The position numbers and the translations under genes are program-made. From JAJEBT01 sp965214975 (lineage in GTDB: Bacteria; Pseudomonadota; Alphaproteobacteria; MPNO01; UBA830): a stretch of DNA of 64,000 bases. Below the pieces are notes generated by a model. It saw only the letters and a program-made list of their open reading frames with translations, had not been told where the DNA came from and did no database searches. Positions within the stretch are counted from its first letter, which is position 1. Each line of letters begins with the position of its first letter. The DNA is taken from NCBI GenBank assembly GCA_965214975.1, contig OZ244055.1, forward strand, positions 1,178,001-1,242,000, in the 5' to 3' direction. This document shows positions 8,546-17,728 of the stretch, one piece after another.

Positions 8546-9733
8546 ATGTCTCGCACACGACCCGGTGATCCCCTGATGCATCCCGCATCCGCCGTTGACG
8601 AGATCGGGTTCGGCGGGACAGTGAAGCTGGCCACCGTCGCGCTCCATCCCTTGCGTGCCGCGAGCGGCGCCGGTCCGTCCATGGCCCTGGGCGCGATGCC
8701 CACCCGTCCGGCCTTGCTGATCGCGGTTACGGACACGCAAGGCTGCACGGGTTGGGGGGAGGTCTGGGCCAATTTCCCACCACGTGCCAATGTGCACAAG
8801 ATGCAGCTGATCGAGGATGTGGTCGCCCCCGAACTCCGCGGTTTCACGTTTGCGGATCCCCGGGAAGCCGGCCTGCACTTGCGCCAGGCGCTGTCGGTCT
8901 ATTTTCTGCACATCGGGCAAGAAAAAGTGTTCGAACATGTCCTTGCCGGCCTGGACACGGCGCTTTGGGATCTCGCGTTGCGCAGCGCGGGACGGAGCTT
9001 TGCCGAGCACATGCGGACCGGAACCCACGTCCGGTGCTACGCCAGCTCGATCAACCGCGACGATCTGGAGGAGAAGTTCGCCGGACATGGACGGCTTGGG
9101 CAGAGTCACTTCAAACTGAAACTCGGATTCGGAGACGACGAGGACTGCGCCTTTGTGGAAAGGGCCACGCGGAATCTTCCCTCCGGCTCGGGCCTCATGG
9201 TCGACAGCAATCAGAGCTGGACCCCTGAGCGGGCGAAAGCGATGCTCGATCGACTCGAGGTCTTCGATCCGCTTTTCGCTGAAGAGCCGATTCCGGCAAA
9301 CGAGCCCCTGGAGGCCTGGGAAACCCTTGCACGAACAACGGGCATCGCGCTCGCGGCGGGCGAAAACATCTACGGCGTTGACGACTTCCTGGAAATGGCC
9401 AACGCAGGGATCCGGTTTCTTCAACCGGACGTGGCGAAATGGGGGGGTGTTTCCGGTGCATGCGATCTTTCGCGGGCCTTGCCGGACGGCGTGTGGCTGT
9501 GGCCCCATTTCATGGGAACGGCCGTGGGCCAGATTGCGGCTCTGTCGGTGGCGGCTGCGGTCGGCGATGTTTCTGTATGCGAGATGGACGTAAACGCCAA
9601 TCCCCTGAGGACTCACTTGTGCGGGGATGTTCTGCGTATCGAGGCGGGCCGGATCGCGCTACCGTCCGAACCCGGCCTCGTATCTCCGCCCCTTCCGGAA
9701 AGCCTCGAGAGGTATCGTGAAACGGGGTGCTAG
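8546..9733 (+). CDS. enolase-superfamily protein (mandelate racemase/muconate lactonizing subgroup)
   Basis: 395 residues from the 8546 ATG (385 from the in-frame ATG at 8576; neither has a clear ribosome-binding site). Superfamily residues are all visible: K190-L-K192 base motif (HFKLKLG), metal ligands D220 (VDSNQ), E246 (EEPIP) and E273 (AAGENIYG), D295/K298 (QPDVAKWGG) and H321 (WPHFMG) on the last strand. The K-x-K plus late histidine set places it in the mandelate racemase-like group, whose members dehydrate sugar acids or racemise alpha-hydroxy acids. It closes the transporter-sulfatase-transketolase cluster, so a sugar-acid dehydratase role is a reasonable guess. Confidence 0.85.
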   Translation: MSRTRPGDPLMHPASAVDEIGFGGTVKLATVALHPLRAASGAGPSMALGAMPTRPALLIAVTDTQGCTGWGEVWANFPPRANVHKMQLIEDVVAPELRGFTFADPREAGLHLRQALSVYFLHIGQEKVFEHVLAGLDTALWDLALRSAGRSFAEHMRTGTHVRCYASSINRDDLEEKFAGHGRLGQSHFKLKLGFGDDEDCAFVERATRNLPSGSGLMVDSNQSWTPERAKAMLDRLEVFDPLFAEEPIPANEPLEAWETLARTTGIALAAGENIYGVDDFLEMANAGIRFLQPDVAKWGGVSGACDLSRALPDGVWLWPHFMGTAVGQIAALSVAAAVGDVSVCEMDVNANPLRTHLCGDVLRIEAGRIALPSEPGLVSPPLPESLERYRETGC

Positions 9734-10022
9734 CGTCGGCGCGAGTTCGAGAGGTCTCGAGCGGAAACGCTTGATGAGTGCCGGAATTTCGCAGGACGAC
9801 TTGTGCCGTCGGAACGGCTTGGGATCCTCGTCGATGGCCGCGGCCGATGCACAACGCCCGCGTCTTGCCGGAAAAGTCGGGCAGGCCCCAACCCCCGGGC
9901 TCGTGGTGGAGCGGCTGCGGCCCGGCCCTCGCCTGAAGTCCGGCCCTTCCCCTCCCCGCTTGCCCGCCACGGGTGGCAATTCCGCAATCGCCCGCGGCCT
10001 GCTATTGATGGTTTGTCGCCGG

Positions 10023-10113
10023 GGATGGGTGGCCGAGCGGTTGAAGGCACTGGTCTTGAAAACCAGCAGGCGTCCTGCGCGTCTCGTGGGTTCGAATCCC
10101 ACCCCATCCGCCA
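10023..10113 (+). tRNA. tRNA-Ser(UGA)
   Basis: Cloverleaf read directly. The acceptor strands GGATGGG (10023-10029) and CCCATCC (10103-10109) pair perfectly, followed by discriminator G and an encoded CCA (10111-10113). The anticodon stem CTGGT/ACCAG encloses loop CTTGAAA, giving anticodon TGA at 10057-10059. The T arm is GTGGG-TTCGAAT-CCCAC. A long variable arm between the anticodon and T stems identifies a class II serine tRNA. The restriction-modification gene starts about 125 bp downstream. Confidence 0.96.
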
Positions 10114-10237
10114 GTTCCTCCGGAGCTTCCCGGCGCGCGGCACAGGGAGCGCCCGAACGCCTTTCCGAGTCGCGAGGCGGCGCGCCTGATGTGCGACACT
10201 GGAACCCGCGTCGTTCGGGGCGGCCGGTGCGGGTGGC

Positions 10238-13200
10238 GTGACGGGCGGTTTCGTCCGCCGGGCGCGGAATGCGGTCCGCAGGGACGCGGGCAGCGTCGAG
10301 CCTCGCCTGCCGGGTCTCGGTCGGGGGTGCGTGGATTTGCCTGTTGAACTCGTGAGCCGGGGAAGCCTGTTCACGTCCGATTTCCTGACGGATGCCATCA
10401 GGCGCGTTCCCGAGTGGGCGGCGGTCGACGATGCCGCGCTGGACGGTTTCGCCGAGACGCTGGCGTCCGTCCTCGAGAGTTTTCCGAGCACGGGAAGGCC
10501 CAACGAGGCGCAGACGGAAGACGACCTGATCTGGCCGGTCCTGAGGGCGCTGGGCTGGGCGGAGTCCCTCCGCCAGCAGAACCTCTCTCCGAGGGGACGC
10601 GAGGACGTGCCCGACGGCCTGCTGTTCGAGAACGCGGACGCGAAAGCCAGGGCGAACGGTTTCCCGGACGAATGGAAGCGTTACGAGTTCGGTCGGGCCG
10701 TGGTCGAGTCCAAGCGATGGAAACGCCCTCTCGACCGCCGGTCCGGCGGGCCCGGCGAGGAGACCGCCGCTCCGTCGGCGCAGATGCTGCGCTATCTCCG
10801 GCGCATCGACGACCTCACGAACGGAAGGCTTCGGTACGGCATCCTGACCAACGGCACCAGGTGGCGCCTCTATTTCTCGGGGGCGCGTTCGGTTTCCGAG
10901 CAGTTTTTCGAACTTGACGTCGCGGCGCTTGCCGGTCCGCGGAACCGGAACGGAACGTCCGGCGGCCTCGACGAGTCCGGCCGCCGCCATTGGCTGAAGG
11001 TCTTTCTGCTGGCCTTCCGGCGCGAGGCGTTCGTTCCTTCGGGAGCCGGCCGCCGCGATTTCCACGAAAGAGCTTTCGAGGAGGGGAAGTTCTACGAGGA
11101 GCGTGTCGCCGAAGACCTGTCCAACATGGTTTTCGACGAGGTCTTTCCCGATCTCGTGCGCGCGATCGCCGCAGCCTCGCCCGCATCCGGCCTGCAGGAC
11201 GTCCGCGAGGCCGCCCTGGTGCTGCTCTACCGCCTCCTGTTCGTGCTCTATGCCGAGGATCGCGCTCTGCTGCCTGTCGAGGATCGCCGCTACGGCGAAT
11301 ACGGCGTGCGCGACAAGGTGCGTATCGAGGTCGGGGAGCGCTTGGAACGGGGAGACGCGTTCTCGGACACCGCGGCACGGTACTGGAACGCGTTGTCCGA
11401 CCTGTTCATGGCGCTCGGGGAAGGCGATCCCTCGATCGGACTGCCTCCCTACAACGGCAGGCTTTTCGACCACGAACGGCATGCGATCCTGACGGGCGTC
11501 CGCATTCCCGATTCGGTCATGGCGCGGGTGATCGACGTTCTGTCCTTCGAGCGAACGGCGGAGGGGCGCAAGTACATCAACTACCGCAACCTGTCGGTGC
11601 AGCAGCTCGGCTCGATCTACGAACGCCTGCTCGAGTACGATGTCGTTCGAAGCGGCGACGGAGTCGCCGTGCAGCCGAACATCCATGCCCGCAGGAGTTC
11701 GGGCAGCTACTACACGCCCGACGAACTCGTGCGGCTGATCCTGGCCGAAACGGTCGAACCTCTGGTCCGGGAACGAAAGCGGGCCTTCCTCGACGAAATT
11801 CGGAAACTGGGCTGCAGCGACCTGCCCGACGACGAGAAACCCGGGCTGCTTCAAGGCGTCGATCCGGCGAACGCGCTTCTCGACCTCAAGATCTGCGATC
11901 CCGCCATGGGCTCCGGTCACTTCCTGGTCAGTCTGGTGGACTTCCTGGCCGATCAGGTGATCGCCGCAATGGCGGATGCCGAGCAGGAGGTGCCGGAAGA
12001 CTGGGGCTACTACATCTCCCCTCTTGGCCAGCGCATCGAGGCCATCCGCAACAGGATCCTGAAGAACGCGAAAGAACGCGACTGGTCGATCGACATCGGA
12101 CAGCTCGACGATCGGCACATCATCCGCCGGATGGTGCTGAAACGCTGCATCTACGGCGTGGACAGGAACCCGATGGCGGTCGAGCTCGCGAAGGTCTCGC
12201 TCTGGCTCCACACCTTCACGGTGGGCGCCCCGCTGTCCTTCCTCGACCACCATCTGCGCTGCGGCAACAGCCTGTTCGGCTCGTGGGTCAGACAGGGCGT
12301 CGAAAAGGCGACCCGCCACGGCACGCCCCTCCTGCTGCACGAGCCGATCAGGCATGCCGTGCGGGCGGCCTCCAGGATGCAGATCATCGAGGGGCTGACG
12401 GACGCGGAGATTGCCGAAGCGCACCGCTCCGCGGACGTGTTCGCCGAGGTCGAGGAGATGACCGCACCGCTCGACGCGCTGCTCAAGCTGATCCACGCCC
12501 TGGACTGGATCGACATCGGGGACAAGGCGCGGAAGGCCTCCGTGAACGGCTTCTTCGACGGGCAGTTCGGCGATCTGATGGAGATCGCGACGGGCCAAAG
12601 CGATCCCGACGCGGCGAACGAGGAAGGAAGGCTGTTCGCCGAGCTTCTCGAACAGGCGCGCGAGGTGATCCGGGAAGAGAACTTTCTCAACTGGCAGGTG
12701 ACTTTCCCGGGCATCTGGTCGGACTGGGAAAGCGAGGAACCGTCCGGCGGCTTCGACGCCGTGATCGGAAACCCTCCCTGGGACCGGATGAAACTAGCCC
12801 AGGTGGAGTGGTTCGCCCGCCGCCGCCCCGAAATCGCGATGCAGCAGCGCGCCGCCGACCGCAAGCGGATGGTTGCGGCGCTCGAGAAAGCCGGCGACCC
12901 GCTCGCGCGGGATTTCGCCAAGGCCGACGGGAGGATCCGAACGGCGATCCGGGTCGTGCGCGGGAGCGGAGACTATCCCCTGCTCTCCGGGGGCGACGTC
13001 AACCTGTATTCGCTGTTCGTTGAGCGCGCGACGGCGCTGGTTCGGAAGACCGGTCTGATCGGTCTCCTCGTGCCCTCCGGCATCGCCTCGGACAAGACCG
13101 CGGCTGCGTTCTTCAGGCGGGTGTCCACGGAAAGGCGCCTGAGAGCGCTCTACGACTTTGAAAACAGGAGGAACCGCTACGGCCTGAAACCGTTTTTCAA

Positions 13201-14428
13201 GGATGTCCACAGCAGCTTCAAGTTCTGCGTTTTCGTCGCCGGCCCGGTTTCGACAACGACGGCGGCGCGGTGCGCCTTCTTCCTGCAGAAGGTCTCCGAA
13301 CTCGCGAATCCCGGCGTGCGCCTGTCCCTTGACGCCGGCGATTTCGCCCTCGTCAATCCGAACACCGGCACGACGCCGGTGTTCAGATCCCGGCGCGATG
13401 CGGACTTGACGGTGGCCATCTATTCCCGGACGCCCGTTCTCGTCGACCGCTCGTCCGGTTCGGAGGTCAGGGCGTGGCCGGTCAGGTATCTGAGAATGTT
13501 CGACATGACAAACAGTTCCGGCCTGTTCCGGTCGCGCAGGGAACTCGAGGAGCGGGAGGGGGCGTATCCGGTCTCCGGCAACGTTTTCGGAAGCGCCTCG
13601 GGACGCTGGCTTCCCCTGTACGAAGGGAAAATGGTGCAGGCCTACGACCATCGCGCGGCAAGCGTCGTCATCAACCCCGACAACCGGCACCGTCCCGCGC
13701 AGCCGTCCGCCGCCGGCGAGGAGCGGCACCGGAACCGGGACTGGGTTCCCGAGCCCCGGTACTGGGTGTCCGAGAGGGAATGCGGCTGGCGGAAGCCGGA
13801 GGGCTGGGTGCTCGGGTTCAAGGAAATCTCCTCTCCAACCAACATCCGCACCATGATCGCGGCCCTGCTGCCGACGGTGGCTTTCGGCAACAAGATCCCC
13901 CTTCTGGCGCCGTCAGGGGACGAGAGGGACGAGTGGCTGCTGTGCGCCAATCTCAACGCGTTGCCGTTCGACTACGTCGTGCGGCAGAAACTGCACGGGC
14001 AGACGCTGAACCTGTTCATTCTGGAACAGCTTCCGGTGATCCGGCCCCAGACGTACGGACAGGTCCGTTTCGGTTCGAGGACCGCCGCGGACATCGTGCG
14101 GGAAGCCGTCCTGGAACTCGTCTACACCTCCCGCGACATGGCCCCCTTCGCCCGCGACATGGGCCACGTGGACGGGAGCGGAAAGGCGAAACCCCCTTTT
14201 GCGTGGGACGGACTGCGGCGCCTCCGCCTGCGCGCCAGACTCGACGCGGTCTTCTTCCATCTCTACGGCATCACCGACCGCGACGACGTCCGTCACGTCT
14301 ACTCGACCTTCCCGAAGGTCGAGCGCGAGGAAACGGCCGTGCATGGCACCTACCGGTCCCGCGAGATCTGCCTCGCCTGCATGAACGCCCTGGCGGCCGG
14401 GGATCCCGACGCCGGGATCGGGTCGTGA
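10238..14428 (+). CDS. type IIG-like restriction endonuclease/adenine methyltransferase (Eco57I-type)
   Basis: Single 1,396-residue protein from a GTG; the true start may be the GTG at 10352, since the first 38 residues are Arg-rich and unconserved-looking. N-terminal part: D126 (VPDGLLF) and E157-S-K159 (VVESKRWK) fit a PD-(D/E)xK nuclease. Central part: methylase motif I DPAMGSGHFL from D554, YGVDRNPMAVELAKVSLWL around 638, and the catalytic NPPW motif at 845-848 of the gamma-class N6-adenine methylases. The C-terminal third presumably includes target recognition. One chain with both activities is the type IIG design. No separate restriction, specificity or BREX/DISARM partner gene is nearby. 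Its position behind a tRNA suggests acquisition by transfer. Confidence 0.85.
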   Translation: MTGGFVRRARNAVRRDAGSVEPRLPGLGRGCVDLPVELVSRGSLFTSDFLTDAIRRVPEWAAVDDAALDGFAETLASVLESFPSTGRPNEAQTEDDLIWPVLRALGWAESLRQQNLSPRGREDVPDGLLFENADAKARANGFPDEWKRYEFGRAVVESKRWKRPLDRRSGGPGEETAAPSAQMLRYLRRIDDLTNGRLRYGILTNGTRWRLYFSGARSVSEQFFELDVAALAGPRNRNGTSGGLDESGRRHWLKVFLLAFRREAFVPSGAGRRDFHERAFEEGKFYEERVAEDLSNMVFDEVFPDLVRAIAAASPASGLQDVREAALVLLYRLLFVLYAEDRALLPVEDRRYGEYGVRDKVRIEVGERLERGDAFSDTAARYWNALSDLFMALGEGDPSIGLPPYNGRLFDHERHAILTGVRIPDSVMARVIDVLSFERTAEGRKYINYRNLSVQQLGSIYERLLEYDVVRSGDGVAVQPNIHARRSSGSYYTPDELVRLILAETVEPLVRERKRAFLDEIRKLGCSDLPDDEKPGLLQGVDPANALLDLKICDPAMGSGHFLVSLVDFLADQVIAAMADAEQEVPEDWGYYISPLGQRIEAIRNRILKNAKERDWSIDIGQLDDRHIIRRMVLKRCIYGVDRNPMAVELAKVSLWLHTFTVGAPLSFLDHHLRCGNSLFGSWVRQGVEKATRHGTPLLLHEPIRHAVRAASRMQIIEGLTDAEIAEAHRSADVFAEVEEMTAPLDALLKLIHALDWIDIGDKARKASVNGFFDGQFGDLMEIATGQSDPDAANEEGRLFAELLEQAREVIREENFLNWQVTFPGIWSDWESEEPSGGFDAVIGNPPWDRMKLAQVEWFARRRPEIAMQQRAADRKRMVAALEKAGDPLARDFAKADGRIRTAIRVVRGSGDYPLLSGGDVNLYSLFVERATALVRKTGLIGLLVPSGIASDKTAAAFFRRVSTERRLRALYDFENRRNRYGLKPFFKDVHSSFKFCVFVAGPVSTTTAARCAFFLQKVSELANPGVRLSLDAGDFALVNPNTGTTPVFRSRRDADLTVAIYSRTPVLVDRSSGSEVRAWPVRYLRMFDMTNSSGLFRSRRELEEREGAYPVSGNVFGSASGRWLPLYEGKMVQAYDHRAASVVINPDNRHRPAQPSAAGEERHRNRDWVPEPRYWVSERECGWRKPEGWVLGFKEISSPTNIRTMIAALLPTVAFGNKIPLLAPSGDERDEWLLCANLNALPFDYVVRQKLHGQTLNLFILEQLPVIRPQTYGQVRFGSRTAADIVREAVLELVYTSRDMAPFARDMGHVDGSGKAKPPFAWDGLRRLRLRARLDAVFFHLYGITDRDDVRHVYSTFPKVEREETAVHGTYRSREICLACMNALAAGDPDAGIGS

Positions 14429-14546
14429 GCGGCATCGACGGAGCCCGCGTGCCGGAAGGCGGGGCCGCCCGGATGACCCATCCGGAAACGGGACGCGCCG
14501 CGGCTTGCCGTCTCCCCGGCCCGGGACGCCGAAAGGAGGCGACTTC

Positions 14547-15500
14547 ATGAACGAAACGCCCGCCGTCATCCTGGCCACGGTCAAGGAGAACGTCAGCCTC
14601 ACGGCCTTCGACGCCGCCACGGGAAGGATTCTCGCGACGGTGCCCGTGGGCGAGAAGGATGTCGCCAAGCCCCACGAGATCGCCGTCACGGCGGACGGTC
14701 GCCGGGCCTTCGTCTCTCTCTACGGCGACAGCGACTACGGCCCCAACACGCCGGACAACCGTCTCGCCGTCGTCGATCTCGAAGACATGCGCTTCGAGAG
14801 GCACGTGGATCTCGGGCTCTACCGCGGACCGCACGCGATGATGACCGACCTCCGGGGGCGCATCTGGGTCACGGTCGACCACAACCGGTGCGTGCTGGTC
14901 CTCGACCCCGAGACGTGCGAGATCGAGCGCACGGTCTGGCTCGAGGTTCCGGGACATTTTCTCGCCGCGTCGCCCGACGGCGGGACCGTGTGGTTCTCCG
15001 CGAAGGAGTATCCGGCTCTCGTGGAGGTGGACGCGGCGTCGTGTCGCGTCGCGGGACGCGTCGAGCTGCCGGTCGGGGCCCAGGCGATCCGCGTTTCCCC
15101 GGACGGCGGAACCCTTTACGTCGGCGATTTCCACCGCCCCCTGCTCCACGCGATCGACCTCGACGCCCGCAGGCTCGCGCGGACGGCGCCTCTCAAGGGG
15201 GTTCCGGGATGGCCGTTCAACGGCGCGGACGGCCGCCTGGTCATCGTCACGACCTACGACGAGACCCGCGGGCGCGGCTACGTCGAGCTCCTCGAGGGCG
15301 CGGATCTGGCCCCGGCCGGGGCCGTCGAGGTTTCGTCGGAGCCGTTCCACGCGCTCGTCGAGCCGGACGGCCGCCATGCCCTGGTCGCCCTTGCCGAGGG
15401 CCGCGTCGTCCGGATCGATCTGGAGGCCCGCGAACTGGCCGAGGGCGGCTTCCCGACGGGTGGCGCGATGCCGGAGGCGCTGGTCTATCTCCGGCGCTGA
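14547..15500 (+). CDS. YncE-like beta-propeller protein
   Basis: 317 residues beginning after a good AAAGGAGG ribosome-binding site (14532-14539). It contains repeated propeller blades with NRLAVVDLEDM, RCVLVLDPETCEIER, PALVEVDAASCRVAGRVELP and PLLHAIDLDARRLA, each followed by SPDGG or ADGR turns (VSPDGGTLYVGDF is typical of YVTN/YncE repeats). There is no signal peptide or membrane segment, so it is probably cytoplasmic, unlike many YncE proteins. Function is not known; such proteins are binding scaffolds or lactonase-like enzymes. It is convergent with the next gene, with only 19 bp between the stops. Confidence 0.75.
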   Translation: MNETPAVILATVKENVSLTAFDAATGRILATVPVGEKDVAKPHEIAVTADGRRAFVSLYGDSDYGPNTPDNRLAVVDLEDMRFERHVDLGLYRGPHAMMTDLRGRIWVTVDHNRCVLVLDPETCEIERTVWLEVPGHFLAASPDGGTVWFSAKEYPALVEVDAASCRVAGRVELPVGAQAIRVSPDGGTLYVGDFHRPLLHAIDLDARRLARTAPLKGVPGWPFNGADGRLVIVTTYDETRGRGYVELLEGADLAPAGAVEVSSEPFHALVEPDGRHALVALAEGRVVRIDLEARELAEGGFPTGGAMPEALVYLRR

Positions 15501-15519
15501 GCCGTCGCGACCGGCGCCG

Positions 15520-16272
15520 TCAGCCCGGGACGCCGGCGGGAAGGGGGTCGGTCTCGCCGAGCACGGCGGTCCGGTAGATGTCATTCATGCACGCCCACCG
15601 GGTCCTGACCTGCGTTTCGGCGACCTCGAGCGCCAGATCCCGCAGCTCGGCGGTGGTGACCAGCCGCTCGACGAGTTGCAGCTGGCGGCTCGAGTGGTCG
15701 GCGTCGGCGACGTGATGCTCGGCGAAGAACGCGATCTCGGGGGAGTCGGGGGCGTAGCCGTGATGCCTCTCGAAGGCCGGCAGGGTCCGCTCGCCGTTGA
15801 TCGCGGGCTGCTGCCCCTCCTGCGTGCTCTGCATGGCCAGCACGACCCCGACCGGCATGTTCGCGACGACGTCGAGGTAGAAGTAGGATCGCGCGCGCCA
15901 CGCCGGAAGCTGCTCGGTGTCCCTGACCTCCCGTTCCGCCATCCCGGCGGTCCTGCAGAACCGGAAGATCAGTTCCATGTGGTCGTGCGGCTCGCGGTCT
16001 TCGCCGGGGCCGGCCAGCAGGCCCTCCTCCTCGGCGAGATTCTCGAGCACGAACCCGCGGGCCTCGGGCGGCGACCTGTAGTACAGGAGTCCGAGGCCGG
16101 GCAGCACGCGCCTGACATGCTGGTAGTGCTGGGCCATGAGCCTCGCCATGGGTCCGAGGCCGATCCTGCCGTGGAAGAAGTCCAGGTAGAACGGATGGTC
16201 CTTCGTGTGCCAGGTCTCGCGCAGCGCGACCACGCCCTGCGCGGCTTCCCGTCCGTAGCTGTTGGCGGCCAT
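15520..16272 (-). CDS. TenA/heme-oxygenase-fold (iron-containing redox enzyme-like) protein
   Basis: 250 residues from the ATG at 16272, chosen because GGAGAGGAA lies just upstream; a longer open frame upstream is Gly/Arg-rich and unlikely to be translated. All-helical protein with TenA/PqqC-like text: HPFYLDFFHGRIG (about 25), MAQHYQHVRRVLPGLG, ENLAEEEGL, HHGYAPDSPEIAFFAEHHVADADHSSRQL. The E and H residues spaced along the helices match the pattern of di-iron heme-oxygenase-like enzymes. Members of this group include thiaminases, PqqC and desaturase-like oxidases; I cannot choose between them. Its neighbours do not identify a pathway. Confidence 0.65.
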   Translation of the reverse strand: MAANSYGREAAQGVVALRETWHTKDHPFYLDFFHGRIGLGPMARLMAQHYQHVRRVLPGLGLLYYRSPPEARGFVLENLAEEEGLLAGPGEDREPHDHMELIFRFCRTAGMAEREVRDTEQLPAWRARSYFYLDVVANMPVGVVLAMQSTQEGQQPAINGERTLPAFERHHGYAPDSPEIAFFAEHHVADADHSSRQLQLVERLVTTAELRDLALEVAETQVRTRWACMNDIYRTAVLGETDPLPAGVPG

Positions 16273-16403
16273 CGCCCCGTTCCTCTCCGCGCCGCGGCCC
16301 GCGCGGCCGCGGGCGATCCTGCCGCCGCGGCCGGCGCCATGCAAGCGGCGCGGAGGTTTCCGCGGCTCCGGGTCCGGACTATGATCGCCGCCCGCACGGG
16401 AAG

Positions 16404-17639
16404 ATGGGCGTGACTCCGGTACCAGGCACCCTCGGCAAGGACGCGAAGATCATCGGTCTGGTGTGCTTTCCGCACCTCATGAGCCATGCCTACTGGCTGG
16501 CGATCCCCCCGATGTACCTCGCTCTCATCCAGGCCTTCGAGCTGGCGGGCGACCGGGCGTGGACGCAGATCGCCCTGGTGACCACGGTTTTCGCCACGGC
16601 CACCTTCGTCGTGCAGACGCCGGTGGGTTTCGTCGTCGACCGCGTCGGGGCGCGCTTCGTCCTGGTCGGGGGTCTCGCCCTGGAGGCGGCGGCGATCGGC
16701 CTGATCGGGGTCGCCACATCCTACTGGCATCTGCTGGTTCTTGCCGCGCTCGCCGGAATCGGCCACACCGTCTTCCATCCCGCCGACTACGCCATCCTGT
16801 CCTCCAGGGTCAGCCGCGACCGCATGGGCCGCGCCTTTTCCATCCACTCGGCCACCGGCTACGTCGGCTTCGTGGTGGCTCCCGTGTTCATGACCGGCGT
16901 CGCGGAACTCTGGCACTGGCGGGCGTCGTTCCTGCTCATCGGAAGCGTCGGTCTTCTGGCCGCGCTGCTGCTGCTCGTCCAGGGCGGCCTGCTGCGCGGC
17001 GGCGACGGGGAGCCTCCGGCCGGCGCGGGCGGGGAGCCGGAACCACCGGCGTCGACGGCGGGCGGCCTGGGACTCCTGCTCTCGGTCCCGGTCATGATGT
17101 GCTTCCTGTATTTCGTGCTCCACCAGATGGGGAGCGGCGGCATCCGGACCTTCCTGGTCGCGGCGCTGGGGGATCTCCACGGAACCCCGGAGATCGTCGC
17201 CGCGACCGCGCTCACCGCCTTCACGGCCGGATCCGTCCTTGGAATCCTCTCGGGCGGTTTCGTCGCCGACCGGTTCGGCCCGCGCGTCGCCACGGCGCTC
17301 GCAACGCTCGTGCCAGCCTGCGCGATCATCTGGCTCCTGGGGTGGACCGACGTCGGCGGGCTGGCGCTGGCTCCGCTTCTGGCGCTTGCCGGCTTCCTGA
17401 TCGGCCTGCTGATCCCGTCGCGGGATCTGCTGCTGCGCGCGGTGACCCCGCGGGGGTCCATGGGCAAGGTGATGGGCTTCGCCTCGACCGGCTCCAACCT
17501 GGGGGGCGCGCTCATCCCGCTCGCCCTGGGTTTCGCGATGGACGCCTTCGGCGGAAGCTGGGTGTTCTGGATTTCCGGGCTGTTCGTCGCGGCCGCATGC
17601 CTGACCTTCGTCACCGCGCGGGGCAGGTATGGCGGCTGA
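16404..17639 (+). CDS. MFS transporter
   Basis: 411-residue major facilitator with 12 hydrophobic segments in two halves separated by a Gly/Pro/Glu-rich central loop (about residues 190-220). The MFS loop-2/3 motif appears as GFVVDRVGARFVLVGG (about 73-88) and its counterpart GGFVADRFGPRVATALA in the second half. It starts at an ATG 60 bp beyond the putative promoter of the divergent TenA-like gene. Substrate unknown; adjacency to egtD raises the possibility of a thiol or betaine substrate, but there is no direct evidence. Confidence 0.85.
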   Translation: MGVTPVPGTLGKDAKIIGLVCFPHLMSHAYWLAIPPMYLALIQAFELAGDRAWTQIALVTTVFATATFVVQTPVGFVVDRVGARFVLVGGLALEAAAIGLIGVATSYWHLLVLAALAGIGHTVFHPADYAILSSRVSRDRMGRAFSIHSATGYVGFVVAPVFMTGVAELWHWRASFLLIGSVGLLAALLLLVQGGLLRGGDGEPPAGAGGEPEPPASTAGGLGLLLSVPVMMCFLYFVLHQMGSGGIRTFLVAALGDLHGTPEIVAATALTAFTAGSVLGILSGGFVADRFGPRVATALATLVPACAIIWLLGWTDVGGLALAPLLALAGFLIGLLIPSRDLLLRAVTPRGSMGKVMGFASTGSNLGGALIPLALGFAMDAFGGSWVFWISGLFVAAACLTFVTARGRYGG

Positions 17640-17728
17640 ACCGCCTGCGGCCGGTTTCCGGTTGCCCTGTCTCGCCTCTCCCCCTAGGTTGCGGGTCCGC
17701 AGTCCCCCGGAACCGGAAGCGTGATCGA

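Noticed and set aside
9659..12598. 979-codon open frame on the minus strand
   Set aside because: Antisense to the type IIG gene and tRNA; Arg/Asp/His-rich, no family resemblance. A by-product of GC-rich codon bias.
10238..14428. BREX PglX or DISARM methylase as identity of the large methylase
   Set aside because: No companion phosphatase, ATPase or helicase genes nearby, and the N-terminal nuclease-like residues fit type IIG better.
10090..14500. Attachment-site duplication of the tRNA-Ser 3' end after the restriction gene
   Set aside because: Only a 9-base match (ACCCATCCG near 14476) is visible, too short to support an att site.
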